Source: Embleya hyalina (GTDB lineage Bacteria; Actinomycetota; Actinomycetes; Streptomycetales; Streptomycetaceae). From it: DNA of 64,000 nt. Positions 8,814 to 17,503 of the stretch are shown here, piece by piece. The notes beneath the pieces were generated by a model. It had not been told where the DNA came from, made no database searches, and was given only the letters and a program-made list of their open reading frames with translations. The stretch is taken from contig NZ_BIFH01000038.1 of NCBI RefSeq assembly GCF_003967355.1, positions 63,249-127,248 on the forward strand. Direction: 5' to 3'. Made by a program: the position numbers and the translations under genes. Numbering within the stretch: position 1 is the stretch's first letter; each line of letters opens with the position of its first letter.

Positions 8814-9715
8814 AAGCCGCAGGTACGGTTACCCCGGTCGCGGCCGAGGCCGGCGCAGCGCCCGTCGGGGCCGGCACGTCCGGTTCGCTCGAACTGCGCC
8901 ACATCACGGTGCGCTACGGCCGTGGCCGCTCGGCGGTGACCGCCGTCGACGACGTGTCCCTGGAGGTGCCGGCGGGCCGTGTGGTCGGCCTGGTCGGCGG
9001 CTCCGGGTCGGGCAAGTCCACCCTCGGCCGGGCCGCGGTCGGGCTGGTGCCGATCACCGCGGGCAACGTCCTGGTGGACGGCGTCGACCAGGGCCGGCGG
9101 CCCGGGCGCAGGCCGGTGCAACTGGTCTTCCAGGACCCGTTCGCGTCGCTGAACCCCCGGCTGAGCGTGGGCGCCTCGGTGGCCGAGGCGGTGCCGCGCG
9201 AGGACCGCGCGCGGCGCGCCGAGGAGGTGGCCCGGTATCTCGACCTGGTCGGGATCGACCCCGGGATGAGCACCCGACTTCCGCACGCGCTCTCCGGCGG
9301 CCAGCGGCAACGGGTGGCGCTGGCCCGCGCGTTGGCCGCGCGACCGGCGGTCCTGGTGGCGGACGAGGTCACCTCGGCGCTCGACGTCTCGGTCCAGGGC
9401 GCGGTGCTCAACCTGATCCGCGACCTGCAGCGCGAGCTGGGCTTCGCGATGTTGTTCATCACGCACAACCTGGCCGTGGTGCGCTACCTGGCGGACCGGA
9501 TCGCGGTGATGGACCGGGGTGTCCTGGTCGAGGAGGGACCGGCCGGACAGGTCCTGGAGGACCCCGAACACGAGTACACGCGGGCGCTGTTGTCGGGCGT
9601 ACCGCGGATCGGTGAGCCGCTGCCGGAGAGCGCGGGTGCCGAGGGCGCGAAGACCGCGGGAGCGGCGGGGGCCGCCTCCGGTACGGACGAGGGAACGGAG
9701 ACCGGGAACCGATGA
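8810..9715 (+). CDS. ABC transporter ATPase, DppF/OppF type
   Basis: 301 residues, start ATG 8810 overlapping the stop of the fusion gene, with GGAGGAGG as ribosome site. The ATPase motifs are complete: Walker A GGSGSGKST, Q-loop FQDPFASLNP, signature LSGGQRQR, Walker B LVADEVTSALD and the H-loop FITHNLAV. It is the second ATP-binding half of the peptide importer and pairs with the ATPase domain fused to the permease. An Ala/Gly-rich, low-complexity tail follows the conserved domain. The next gene starts inside its stop codon. Confidence 0.9.
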   Translation: MKAAGTVTPVAAEAGAAPVGAGTSGSLELRHITVRYGRGRSAVTAVDDVSLEVPAGRVVGLVGGSGSGKSTLGRAAVGLVPITAGNVLVDGVDQGRRPGRRPVQLVFQDPFASLNPRLSVGASVAEAVPREDRARRAEEVARYLDLVGIDPGMSTRLPHALSGGQRQRVALARALAARPAVLVADEVTSALDVSVQGAVLNLIRDLQRELGFAMLFITHNLAVVRYLADRIAVMDRGVLVEEGPAGQVLEDPEHEYTRALLSGVPRIGEPLPESAGAEGAKTAGAAGAASGTDEGTETGNR

Positions 9716-10641
9716 CCCCGACACCGGCGGGCGCGCGGATCGGCGGCGACCTGTACCGTGCCGAACCCGAGCCCGCACCCGATTCCGGTGCGTTCCGCGA
9801 CCGCGCGACCGCGGCGGCCGTCCGCGCGGCTCGCGCGGCGCACGTCGAGATCCGCGAACTGCACACGCCGACCGAGATGTCCGACGTGTGCGAGCTGTTC
9901 GGGCGCATCTGGCGGCCGGATCCGACCAGCCCGATGATGGTGCCCGAGTTGATGATGGCGCTGGTGCACGCGGGCGGCTATGTGGCGGGCAGCTACGAGG
10001 ATGACCGGTTGACCGGCGCCTGTGTGGGGCTGCTCGCCACCGACGGCCTGCACTCGCACATCGCGGGCGTCGACGTGCGCTCGCGAGGACGCGAGGTGGG
10101 CCACGCGCTCAAGGTGCACCAGCGGGCGTGGTGCCTGGAACGGGGCCTCACCCGGATCAGCTGGACGTTCGACCCTCTGGTGGGGCGCAACGCGTTCTTC
10201 AATCTGGCCAAGCTCGGCGCGGTGCCCGCCGAGTACCTGGTCGACTTCTACGGGCGCCGTACCGACGCGATCAACGCCGGCGACCACACCGACCGGCTGC
10301 TGGCCCGCTGGGATCTGACCACCCCTCGGGTGGCCCTCGCCTGCGAGGGCATTCCGCAGCCCGCGGACGACGCGGTGGCTCCGGGGGAGGAGGGGGTCGC
10401 GATCGCTCTGGAGGTGGGGGCCGACGGTCGACCCGTGCTCGGGCGGACCGACGCCGACGTGGTGGTGGTCCGGGTGCCGCGTGACATCGAGGGACTGCGG
10501 CGCACCGATCCGGACGCGGTGCCCCCGTGGCGCCTGGCGGTGCGCGAGGTGCTCGGCGGGCTGATGGGGGAGGGCCGGGTGGTGCGCGGCTTCGGGCGGC
10601 TCGGGGGGTATGTCGTGGACCGGCGACGGGACGGGGGCTGA
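9712..10641 (+). CDS. GNAT-like acetyltransferase family protein
   Basis: 309 residues, start ATG 9712 overlapping the previous stop (ATGA). The central part reads like a GNAT domain of the COG3375 type: GYVAGSYEDDRLTGACVGL, then HIAGVDVRSRGREVGHALKVHQRAWCLERG in place of the acetyl-CoA binding R/Q-x-x-G-x-G/A loop, then WTFDPLVGRNAFFNLAKLG. The substrate is unknown. As the last gene of the serine hydrolase/peptide importer operon, it may acetylate a product of imported peptides, for example a free amine or an amino acid analogue, to detoxify or route it. That role is inferred from position only. Confidence 0.65.
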   Translation: MTPTPAGARIGGDLYRAEPEPAPDSGAFRDRATAAAVRAARAAHVEIRELHTPTEMSDVCELFGRIWRPDPTSPMMVPELMMALVHAGGYVAGSYEDDRLTGACVGLLATDGLHSHIAGVDVRSRGREVGHALKVHQRAWCLERGLTRISWTFDPLVGRNAFFNLAKLGAVPAEYLVDFYGRRTDAINAGDHTDRLLARWDLTTPRVALACEGIPQPADDAVAPGEEGVAIALEVGADGRPVLGRTDADVVVVRVPRDIEGLRRTDPDAVPPWRLAVREVLGGLMGEGRVVRGFGRLGGYVVDRRRDGG

Positions 10642-10926
10642 GCGCGGCTCGGCCCGACCCGAAGAGCTGTGACGCACCCTGCCCGGTTCGGTTCGGCGGC
10701 ACCCGCGGCCGTCGGATCGAACCGGGCGCGGGCCGGAGTCCTCCCCTTTTCGGCCCAAGATCGTTTAGACTCCCGCACACGGATCGGCCACCGGCGACAC
10801 GGCCGCTTCGGTGCGTTCGACGGGGGCTCGTGTCGACCGAATGGATCCCCTCGTGACGGACCTGACCGACAACCGGCGGATATCCGCCCGGGCCGACGTG
10901 CCCGCCGGCGCCTCGACGGACCCGCG

Positions 10927-12588
10927 ATGACCGCGCGTTCGCGCGCCGTGCTCGGGCGCATCATCGACGACCTCGGCTCGACCCTGTTCGAGGTCGCCGC
11001 CGGCGAACCGGACCCGAACCGCGAGGTCACCGGCGTCCTCATCCACGACCCGGGCGACGAACCCGCGCACCCGCCCGGCGCGGTGGTGCTCGGCGTCGCG
11101 GTCTACGGGTCCTCGGCCATCGCCACCCTGGTGCACCGCGCGGCCGCACTGGCCGCCTCGGCCGTCGTGGTGCGCGGGCCGCTCGCGGTGGACGCGGAGA
11201 TCCGGGACGCGGTGGCGGAGACCGGCGTGGTGGTGCTCGCGCTGACCCCCGGGGCGTCCTGGTCCCAGGTCGCCACGCTGCTGCGCTCGCTGCTCGCGGT
11301 GGACGAGATCGGCAGCGCGCAGACCGGCGAAACCCTGGACGGCGCGCCCTCCGGCGACCTGTTCGCGCTGGTCAACGCGATCGCCGCGCTGCTCGACGGG
11401 CCGGTGACGGTGGAGGACCGCAGCGGGCGCGTACTGGCCTTCTCCAGCCGCCAGGACGAGGCGGACGAGCCGCGGATCGCCACCATCCTGGACCGCCAGG
11501 TGCCCGCCGAGTGGTTGCGGATCCTGGAGGAGCGCGGCGCGTTCCAGGCGCTGTATCGCAGTGAGGGGCCCGTGTACCTGGCGGGCGTCTCGGACATGCC
11601 CCGGGTGGCCATCGCGGTGCGCGCCGGGGACGAGATCCTGGGCTCGATCTGGGTCGTGGTGCGCGGGCCGCTGTCCGCCGAGTTGCAGCGGTCGCTGATC
11701 GAGGCGGCCAAGGTGGTCGCGCTGCACCTGCTGCGCCGACGCGCGGGCGCCGACGTGGAGCGCCGGTTGCGCACCGACCTGCTGGCCACGGTGTTGGAGG
11801 GCGGGCCGGCGGCGGTGGACGCGGCGGGCCGACTCGGCCTGGCGCACCAGCCGGCGTGTGTGCTCGCGCTCGCGGTGGTGGGCGACGCGGCACCGGCCGA
11901 ACGCACGGCCGAGGAGCACCGGATCGTCGACGCGCTGGCGCTGCACCTGGCGGCGGTACACCCGCGGACCGCGACCGCCCGGCTCGGCGGCTTCACCTAC
12001 GCGATCCTGCCGACCGAGTCGGACGCGCGGGCGGTACGGCTGGCCGAGGAGTTCCTGGCCCGGATCGGCGGGCGGATCGAGGCGGTGGTGGGCATCGGCC
12101 GGGTGGCCGCCCGCGCCGTCGACCTGCCCTCGTCCCGGGCGGACGCGGATCGTGCGCTGCGCGTGTTGCGCTCGGGCCGATCCCCGCTGCGGGTGGCCAG
12201 GTTGTGCGACGTGTACGTGTCGTCGCTGCTGGTCGAGGTGGCCGACCGGGTGGCCGCCACGGACGACGCGCCGGCCGGACCGGTGGCCCGACTGCGGGCC
12301 TACGACGCCGAACACGACACCCATCTCACCGAGACGTTGGCCGCGTGGCTGGACACGTTCGGCGACGTCACCGCCGCCGCGGCGGCCGTACACGTGCACC
12401 CGAACACGTTCCGCTATCGGCTGCGCCGGTTGTCCGAGGTGGGCGCGATCGACCTCGCCGACGGCGACGCGCGCTTCGACGCGATGTTCCAGCTCCGGTT
12501 GTACGGGGTGCACGGGAGCGGCCCGGCGCACCGGTCGCTCGACGCGGCGCGGCTGGTGCCGACGGCGCTGCGGGGGACGGTGGGGTAG
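10927..12588 (+). CDS. PucR-family transcriptional regulator
   Basis: 553 residues from ATG 10927. The N-terminal part (to about residue 130) matches the PucR-type ligand-sensing domain, with GAVVLGVAVYG and AAALAASAVVVRG. A middle GGDEF-like (CdaR) region follows. The C-terminus is the PucR helix-turn-helix: GDVTAAAAAVHVHPNTFRYR then LRRLSEVGAIDL, the usual H-x-N-T-x-x-Y/F-R-L signature. Such proteins generally activate or repress genes for nitrogen compound or amino acid catabolism. It lies 285 bases downstream of the peptide importer operon, on the same strand with its own spacer, so it may control that operon, but no shared binding site was identified. Confidence 0.85.
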   Translation: MTARSRAVLGRIIDDLGSTLFEVAAGEPDPNREVTGVLIHDPGDEPAHPPGAVVLGVAVYGSSAIATLVHRAAALAASAVVVRGPLAVDAEIRDAVAETGVVVLALTPGASWSQVATLLRSLLAVDEIGSAQTGETLDGAPSGDLFALVNAIAALLDGPVTVEDRSGRVLAFSSRQDEADEPRIATILDRQVPAEWLRILEERGAFQALYRSEGPVYLAGVSDMPRVAIAVRAGDEILGSIWVVVRGPLSAELQRSLIEAAKVVALHLLRRRAGADVERRLRTDLLATVLEGGPAAVDAAGRLGLAHQPACVLALAVVGDAAPAERTAEEHRIVDALALHLAAVHPRTATARLGGFTYAILPTESDARAVRLAEEFLARIGGRIEAVVGIGRVAARAVDLPSSRADADRALRVLRSGRSPLRVARLCDVYVSSLLVEVADRVAATDDAPAGPVARLRAYDAEHDTHLTETLAAWLDTFGDVTAAAAAVHVHPNTFRYRLRRLSEVGAIDLADGDARFDAMFQLRLYGVHGSGPAHRSLDAARLVPTALRGTVG

Positions 12589-12620
12589 GGCCGCTCCCGG
12601 AGGGGGTGGGTGCGGCGCGG

Positions 12621-13436
12621 TCAGGTGTCGAGCGGCTCCGGTTCGATCAGGAACAGCGCCGCGTCGCCGGGGAAGGTCGGGGCGAAGTGCGCCTCGACGT
12701 CGACCGCCAGGCGCCGCAACGCGTCGGCGAAGTCGCCGCCCAGGTGGCTCGGGGCGCGCTCGGCGAACGGGTAGCGCGTGCCGTCCGCGCCCGCGGCCTC
12801 GGCGAGTTCGTCCGTGTACAGCAGCACCCGCTCGCCCCGGCCCGCCGCGACCGTCAGCTCCGGCGGGCGGAACGTGCCCGGCGTCAGTGCGCCGATCGGC
12901 GGGGTGGGGTAGATCGGTTCCAGGGTGAGCACCCGCCGGCCGACGACCAGGAGCGGGTTCGGATAGCCGCGGTTGACCAGCGTCAGCGAGCCGTCCCCGG
13001 CCGGGCCGCCGGGGCGCTCGGCCAGCAGCAGGCGGACCAGGGGGCGATGGCCGCGCAGATGGTCCTCGCGCAGGGACAGCGCGATCCGGTAGGAGACCTC
13101 GGTCAGCGCGGGCAGTTCGGGAGCGACCGCGCCGAACGCGGCGAGCACCTCCGCCGCCAGGTCGGGGGCGCACAGCGGGTCGCCGGCCACGTCGCCGAAG
13201 ATCACCCGTGCGCCCAAGGGCGTCTCGCGGATCTCGCCGAACCGGTACCGGTCGGGCGGGTCGGCGGGCCGCGCCGCGCCCTCGATCCGCCGGGCGGCCA
13301 CGCGCAGCCCGTCGACCCCGGCGAGGACGGTGTCCCCCGCCCGCGGCGCGAGGTCGTACACGGCAGGGGCGGGATGGCCACGGTCGCTCGACGTGCTGGA
13401 CTCGTCGGACTCGGGCGGCTGTGCGTCGGTGCTCAC
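12621..13436 (-). CDS. SpoIIE/PP2C-like phosphatase-domain protein, probably metal-site defective
   Basis: 271 residues from GTG 13436, placed by a GAGGAG ribosome site. The frame upstream runs into repeats and should not be included. The pattern is that of an RsbU/SpoIIE phosphatase domain: IFGDVAGDPLCAPDLAAEVL (80-99) stands for G-D-V-x-G-x-G, LVNRGYPNPLLV (153-164) for the N-A-G-H/Y-P-P-P segment, and VLLYTDELAEA (204-214) for the L-Y-T-D-G-x-x-E-A segment. Several key positions differ. FGEI (67-70) stands where G-G-D-F/Y supplies a metal ligand, and YTDG is YTDE. It may be a pseudophosphatase or anti-sigma pathway regulator. No anti-sigma kinase or antagonist gene is nearby. Confidence 0.7.
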   Translation of the reverse strand: MSTDAQPPESDESSTSSDRGHPAPAVYDLAPRAGDTVLAGVDGLRVAARRIEGAARPADPPDRYRFGEIRETPLGARVIFGDVAGDPLCAPDLAAEVLAAFGAVAPELPALTEVSYRIALSLREDHLRGHRPLVRLLLAERPGGPAGDGSLTLVNRGYPNPLLVVGRRVLTLEPIYPTPPIGALTPGTFRPPELTVAAGRGERVLLYTDELAEAAGADGTRYPFAERAPSHLGGDFADALRRLAVDVEAHFAPTFPGDAALFLIEPEPLDT

Positions 13437-13522
13437 GGGTCTCCTCGACGGCGGGATCGCTCCGACCAGTGTCACCCGAACAGCCGCCCCCGAAACGACC
13501 CCAACCCCCACGCCCACCCCGT

Positions 13523-13700
13523 GCCCACCCGGGTTTGCCCGTGCCCACTTCATCTCCGCCCGTGCCCACTCGGGTTTGCCCGTGCCTGCTTCATCTCCGC
13601 CCGTGCCCGCTCCGCGCTCGCCCGCGCCCACCGGCACCCACTCCGCGCCCACCGGCACCCACTCCGCGCCCACCGGCACCCACTCCGCGCCCACCTGCAC
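13523..13700. repeat. Short tandem repeats, 41-bp pair and 21-bp triplet
   Basis: This is the first part of a C-rich spacer. GGGTTTGCCCGTGCC recurs at 13531 and 13572, a period of 41, with CTTCATCTCCGCCCGTGCC in each copy. From about 13624 to 13690 there are three head-to-tail copies of a 21-bp unit, GCGCCCACCGGCACCCACTCC. Further degenerate GCCCGTGCC/GCACCCGCGCC motifs follow to about 13800. No gene start with a ribosome site reads through it convincingly. Confidence 0.85.
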
Positions 13701-14003
13701 CCGCGCCCACCTGCACCCGCGCCTGTGCTCGCCCGTGTCTGCCCCGCGCCCGCTCGTGCTTGCCCGCGCCCACCCGCCCTCGTCCGCCCGGGCTCGCCCG
13801 TGTCCGTCCCATGGCCGTTCGTGCCTGCTCTGCGCCTGCCCCTGCCTGCCCCGCGCTCACCTGCGCCCGGCGTTTGCCTGTGCCTGCGTCGCCTCCGCCC
13901 GCGCCTGCTCTGTGCTCGCCTGCGCCCACCTCCGCGTCCATCCCCGTCCCCGCTCCCGCGTCCATCCCCGTCCCTGCTCCCGCGTCCGCCGTCGCCCCGC
14001 TCC

Positions 14004-14347
14004 GCGTTCGTCCCCGTCCCCGCTTCCGGGTCCGCTGCCGCCCCGCTCCGCGTTCGTCCCCGCTTCCGGGTCCGCCGTCGCCCTGCCCCGCGTTCGTCCC
14101 CGTCCCTGCTCCCGCGTCCGCCGTCGCCCCGCTCCGCGTTCGTCCCCGTCCCCGCTTCCGGGTCCGCTGCCGCCCCGCTCCGCGTTCGTCCCCGCTTGCG
14201 GATCCGCTGCCGCCCCGCTCCGCGTTCGTCCCCGTCCCCGCTTCCGGGTCCGCTGCCGCCCTGCCCCGCGTTCGTCCCCGCTTCCGGGTCCGCTGCCGCC
14301 CCGCTCCGCGTTCGTCCCCGCTCCCGCGTCCGCCGCCGCGCCGCCCC
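14004..14347. repeat. Minisatellite of eight units with 46- and 40-bp periods
   Basis: The anchor GCGTTCGTCCCC begins at 14004, 14050, 14090, 14136, 14182, 14222, 14268 and 14308, giving spacings of 46, 40, 46, 46, 40, 46 and 40. The long unit differs from the short one by an extra six bases (CGTCCC-type) next to CCGCTTCCGGGTCCGCTGCC. Related but more degenerate CCCGCGTCCATCCCCGTCCC units precede it from about 13930. Neither 46 nor 40 is a multiple of three, so this is not a coding repeat. It sits in the roughly 1-kb divergent spacer between the SpoIIE-like gene and a methyltransferase gene, with nearly all cytosines on the plus strand. Confidence 0.9.
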
Positions 14348-14493
14348 CGTGACCGTTTCCGCTGCGCGCTCGTGCTTCGAGGGGCTCGGGTTCGTTGGGT
14401 TGGGAGGCTTTGGGGGGTTGGGGGGTGGGCAGGGTTGGGGGGAGGAGAGGGGTTCTTGTGGTGAGTGGTGGGCGTGGGGTCGAGACCGAGGCC

Positions 14494-15333
14494 ATGACCT
14501 CGTTCGACGAGATTTATGATCGGCCGGATCCCCGGGGGTTCTTCCGGGCGCTCGGCGCGTGGGACTACCAGACGCCGCATCACGCGCAGGAGGTGTTCCG
14601 GCGGCTCGTCGCCACCCGGGCCGACGGTGCCGCGGATGTCGCGGTCCTGGACATGTGCTGCTCGTACGGGATCAACGCGGCGCTGCTCAACCACGACGTG
14701 ACCCTGGCCGAGTTGTACGACCGGTACGGCTCCGCGCCCGTCGTCGCGATGGACACCGCCGAGCTGATCGAGGCCGACCGCGAGTGGTACGCCGCCCGCC
14801 GCCGCGCCGACGCGGTGCCGGTGATCGGCCTGGACGTGGCCGCCAACGCCATCGCCTACGCGCTGGCGGTCGGCCTGCTCGACGCCGGGTTCGCCGAGAA
14901 CCTCGAGGTCGCGCCGCCCTCGCCGGAACTGCTCGCCGCCGCGCGCCCGGCCGGCCTGATCACCGTCACCGGCGGCGCCAGCTTCCTGTCCCCGCGCAGC
15001 TTCCGCCCCTTCCTGACCGACGCCCCGGCACCCGTGTGGGTGGCCGCGTTCGTCCTGCGCACCGGCTCCTACCGGGCCATCGCCGACGGACTCACCGCAC
15101 ACGGCCTGGTCACCGAGAAGTTCGGCCCGCATACCTTCCCGCAACGCCGCTTCACCAGCGATCGGGAACAGCGCTACGCCGTCGAGGCGGTGATCGCCAC
15201 CGCCGAGGACCCCGAAGGCCGCGAGACCGCGGGCTGGTTCCACACCGCGCTGCACCTGTCCCGTCCCGAGGACCACACCACCACGTTCCCCCTCGACACC
15301 CTCCTGCCGGACGAGCCGCCGGCCCGGACCTGA
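14494..15333 (+). CDS. SAM-dependent methyltransferase-like protein of unknown substrate
   Basis: 279 residues from ATG 14494. Upstream in-frame GTG codons at 14458 and 14461 have a better ribosome site (GGAGGAGAGG at 14441-14450), so the real protein may be 11 or 12 residues longer. Rossmann-like features are VAVLDMCCSYGINAALL (motif I position, with two cysteines where glycines are normal), PVVAMDTAELIEADREWY and VIGLDVAANAIAYALAVGLL. The order of the second half (LITVTGGASFLSPRSF, then a C-terminal RYAVEAVIATAED) agrees with a class I fold but I cannot name a family. It converges with the frameshifted gene at 15340, leaving six bases between stops. Confidence 0.6.
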   Translation: MTSFDEIYDRPDPRGFFRALGAWDYQTPHHAQEVFRRLVATRADGAADVAVLDMCCSYGINAALLNHDVTLAELYDRYGSAPVVAMDTAELIEADREWYAARRRADAVPVIGLDVAANAIAYALAVGLLDAGFAENLEVAPPSPELLAAARPAGLITVTGGASFLSPRSFRPFLTDAPAPVWVAAFVLRTGSYRAIADGLTAHGLVTEKFGPHTFPQRRFTSDREQRYAVEAVIATAEDPEGRETAGWFHTALHLSRPEDHTTTFPLDTLLPDEPPART

Positions 15334-15339
15334 CCGGGG

Positions 15340-15971
15340 CTACACGAAGCGGATGTGCCGCAGCCCCGTCCAGGCCCGGCGCACCCGAGCCCGCGCGGGG
15401 GAGTCGGTGTTGGGCGCCAGGGTCAACCCGGTCGCGTCGGCGATCAGGTCGGCCACCTTCGGCGTGTCGATGTGATCGGTGTGGATTGGTCGGCGAACTC
15501 CGGGCCGGCCAGACGTTCCAGGCACAGATCGAGCCGGTCGACCGCGAAGCTCTCCCGCCGCAGCGGCGCCTCCCGGCCCGCCACCACGCGCACCGCACGC
15601 CCGAAGCCACGCTCGGCCAGCCGCCGCAACACCGTCCCGCGCTCGGCCAACAACGCGAAGTGCCGCACGTCGTGGCCCCGTTCGCGCAGCCGGCCGACGA
15701 TCTCCCGGAAGTAGTCCGGCTCGATCACCGTCATCGGCGCCAACACCGGCCCCGGATGCCTGGCCAGGGTCAGATCCAGCACCTCGTACACCCCCTGCCG
15801 CCACGCCGGCAGATCCTGGAAGTCGCCGCGCAGCGCACGCGGCGTCATCCGGTGCAGCCCGAAGCCGACCTCCTCCGGGTCGCAGACCACACTGCCCGGC
15901 AGCCGCCGGTGCATCTCGTGCGCCGTCTGCGTCTTGCCGCCCCCGAAGGGACCGTTGATCCAGATGAGCAT
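15340..15971 (-). pseudogene. P-loop nucleoside-kinase-like ATPase gene with a one-base frameshift
   Basis: The start is ATG 15971 after GGGGACACGGGC. The first part reads MLIWINGPFGGGKTQTAHEM, with a perfect Walker A G-x-x-x-x-G-K-T, then VCDPEEVGFGLHRM and GDFQDLPAWRQGVYEVLDL, as in small actinomycete AAA/kinase-like proteins. After LERLAGPEFAD the frame breaks. At 15487-15488 one base appears to be missing, and the expected continuation (IHTDHIDTPKVADLIADATG to RAWTGLRHIRFV) lies in the next frame and stops at 15340. The repaired protein would have about 209 residues. It may be a real inactivating mutation or a sequencing error in the CCA/ATCC context. It follows the dehydrogenase gene on the same strand by 26 bases. 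Confidence 0.7.
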
Positions 15972-15997
15972 GCCCGTGTCCCCGATCCGCCGACGAC

Positions 15998-16945
15998 CTA
16001 CAACTCCCGCACCGGCGCGCCCGCGAGGAACGCGGCGACGTCCTCGACCGCCTCGGCGTACGCCAGTTCGTAGTTGTCCCGCGTCGCGTACCCGATGTGC
16101 GGGGTGAGGACGGTATTGGGCGCCGCCAGGATCGGATCGTCCGCCGGGATCGGCTCCACGGGGTACACGTCCAGCCCGGCCCCCGCGATCCGGCCCTCGT
16201 GCAGCGCGGCCAGCAGCGCGGCCCGGTCCACGATCGGCGCGCGGGAGGTGTTGACCAGATACGCGGTCGGGCGCATCAACGCGAGTTCGGCCGCGCCGAC
16301 CAGCGACCTGGTGCGCTCGCCGTAGCGCACGTGCACCGTGACGAAGTCGGCGCGCCGGAACAACTCCTCCTTGGCCACCACCTCGACGCCGACCGCCGCG
16401 CCCCGTTCGGCGGTGAGGTTGGCGCTCCAGGCCAGCACCCGCATCCCGAACGCGGCGCCGACCCGGGCCACCCGGGTGCCCAGCTTGCCCAGACCGATCA
16501 CGCCGAGCGTGGCGCCGGCGAGGTCGACGCCCACGCCGCGCTGCCAGGTACCGGCCCGCAGGCTCGCCTCCTCGGCGCCGGCGCGCCGGGCCAGTTCGAG
16601 GATCAGCGCCCACGTCAACTCCGCCGCCGGGTGCGGGAGCAGACTCGTGCCGCAGACGGTGATGCCCCGGGCACGCGCCGCCTCGACGTCGATCGCGGCG
16701 TTGTTCATCCCGGTGGTGATCAGCAGCCGCAACGCGGACAGCCGGGCCTGCAGTTCCGCCGGGAACGCGGTGCGCTCGCGCATCGCCACCACCGCGTCGA
16801 ACCCCGACAGGCGCTCGACCAACGCGTCCGGGTCGTGCACGTGGTCCGGGAAGAAGACCGCCTCGGTGTCGTCCGGCAGCTTGCCCCAGCAGTCGAGCGC
16901 CGCGGCCTGCCCCTGATAGTCGTCGATCACGGCCACCCGAAACAC
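15998..16945 (-). CDS. D-2-hydroxyacid dehydrogenase, NAD-dependent
   Basis: 315 residues. The family features are complete. The N-terminal flavodoxin-like catalytic lobe has LLITTGMNNAAID. The NAD-binding loop is GVIGLGKLGTRVARV (G-x-G-x-x-G). The three catalytic residues appear as NTSRAPIVD (Arg), LDVYPVEPIP (Glu) and LTPHIGYAT (His). Such enzymes reduce 2-keto acids or oxidise D-2-hydroxy acids; the exact substrate is unknown. It is transcribed toward the frameshifted P-loop gene, with which it may form an operon. Confidence 0.85.
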   Translation of the reverse strand: MFRVAVIDDYQGQAAALDCWGKLPDDTEAVFFPDHVHDPDALVERLSGFDAVVAMRERTAFPAELQARLSALRLLITTGMNNAAIDVEAARARGITVCGTSLLPHPAAELTWALILELARRAGAEEASLRAGTWQRGVGVDLAGATLGVIGLGKLGTRVARVGAAFGMRVLAWSANLTAERGAAVGVEVVAKEELFRRADFVTVHVRYGERTRSLVGAAELALMRPTAYLVNTSRAPIVDRAALLAALHEGRIAGAGLDVYPVEPIPADDPILAAPNTVLTPHIGYATRDNYELAYAEAVEDVAAFLAGAPVREL

Positions 16946-17058
16946 GTGCGCCCCCTCGCCTGCGGCCCCCGTCGCGTGGCTCGCCCGGCCGGACCGCGTC
17001 CGACCCTACCGGCGGCCTCGGCCGCGCGCCGCCCGATGTCCACCGGCGTCGGCCGGGG

Positions 17059-17343
17059 TCAGAGGGACGCCAGACCCGTGCGCAGGTCGTCCAGGTTCAT
17101 CACCGGCCGGACGGCGACCTTGGCACCCAACTCGAAGAACGGTTCGGCGATGGGCGGCAACTGGGACGAGTCCTGCATGTCGAACACCAGCAGGCACGTA
17201 CGGTCACCCTCGAACGCGGCGAAGTAGGCCGCCTCGGGGTGCACCCGCTCGACGATGGACTGGATCCGCTTGCCCAGCGACCCGTCCGCGATCGCCTGGT
17301 TGCCCGCCTCGGTGTCGATCCGAGCGGAGAGAAGCACGCGCAT
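17059..17343 (-). CDS. Small conserved-looking protein, unknown function
   Basis: 94 residues from ATG 17343, with AGGTGAG eight bases before it. The frame extends further upstream, but this start is the first with a ribosome site. The sequence has a ferredoxin-like or dimeric alpha/beta-barrel feel: MRVLLSARIDTEAGNQAI, then PEAAYFAAFEGDRTCLLVFD, then PPIAEPFFELGAKVAVRPV and LDDLRTGL. Small proteins of this type are common in Streptomyces, but I do not know a function. There is no signal peptide or membrane segment, so it is probably cytosolic. Confidence 0.65.
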   Translation of the reverse strand: MRVLLSARIDTEAGNQAIADGSLGKRIQSIVERVHPEAAYFAAFEGDRTCLLVFDMQDSSQLPPIAEPFFELGAKVAVRPVMNLDDLRTGLASL

Positions 17344-17503
17344 CGATCTCACCTGCGTTTCGGTACGGATCGCGCTCGACACTCGCCTCGGGCGTCGCGG
17401 AGGACTCGATCACGTACGTTTCCAGCGTCCTCCCGTGCTCCCACCCGTGCAAACGCCCGGCGCGCGACCGCGTACCGGGTGTGCCGTCGGGTATGCGAAA
17501 GGT

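Noticed and set aside
12621-13700. Longer SpoIIE-like protein starting at 13700
   Set aside because: The extra 88 residues are translated repeats (VGAEWVPVGAEWVP) and the GTG at 13436 has a strong GAGGAG site.
14004-14347. CRISPR array
   Set aside because: The whole unit is repeated without unique spacers, and no cas genes are in the window.
13330-14464. Proline/arginine-rich open frames across the repeat region as a collagen-like or surface protein
   Set aside because: The repeat periods of 46 and 40 shift frame from unit to unit, there is no suitable start with ribosome site, and all six frames are open only because of base composition.
15972-16613. N-terminal extension of the P-loop gene
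   Set aside because: It lies opposite frame within the dehydrogenase coding region; the start at 15971 gives the normal Walker A position.
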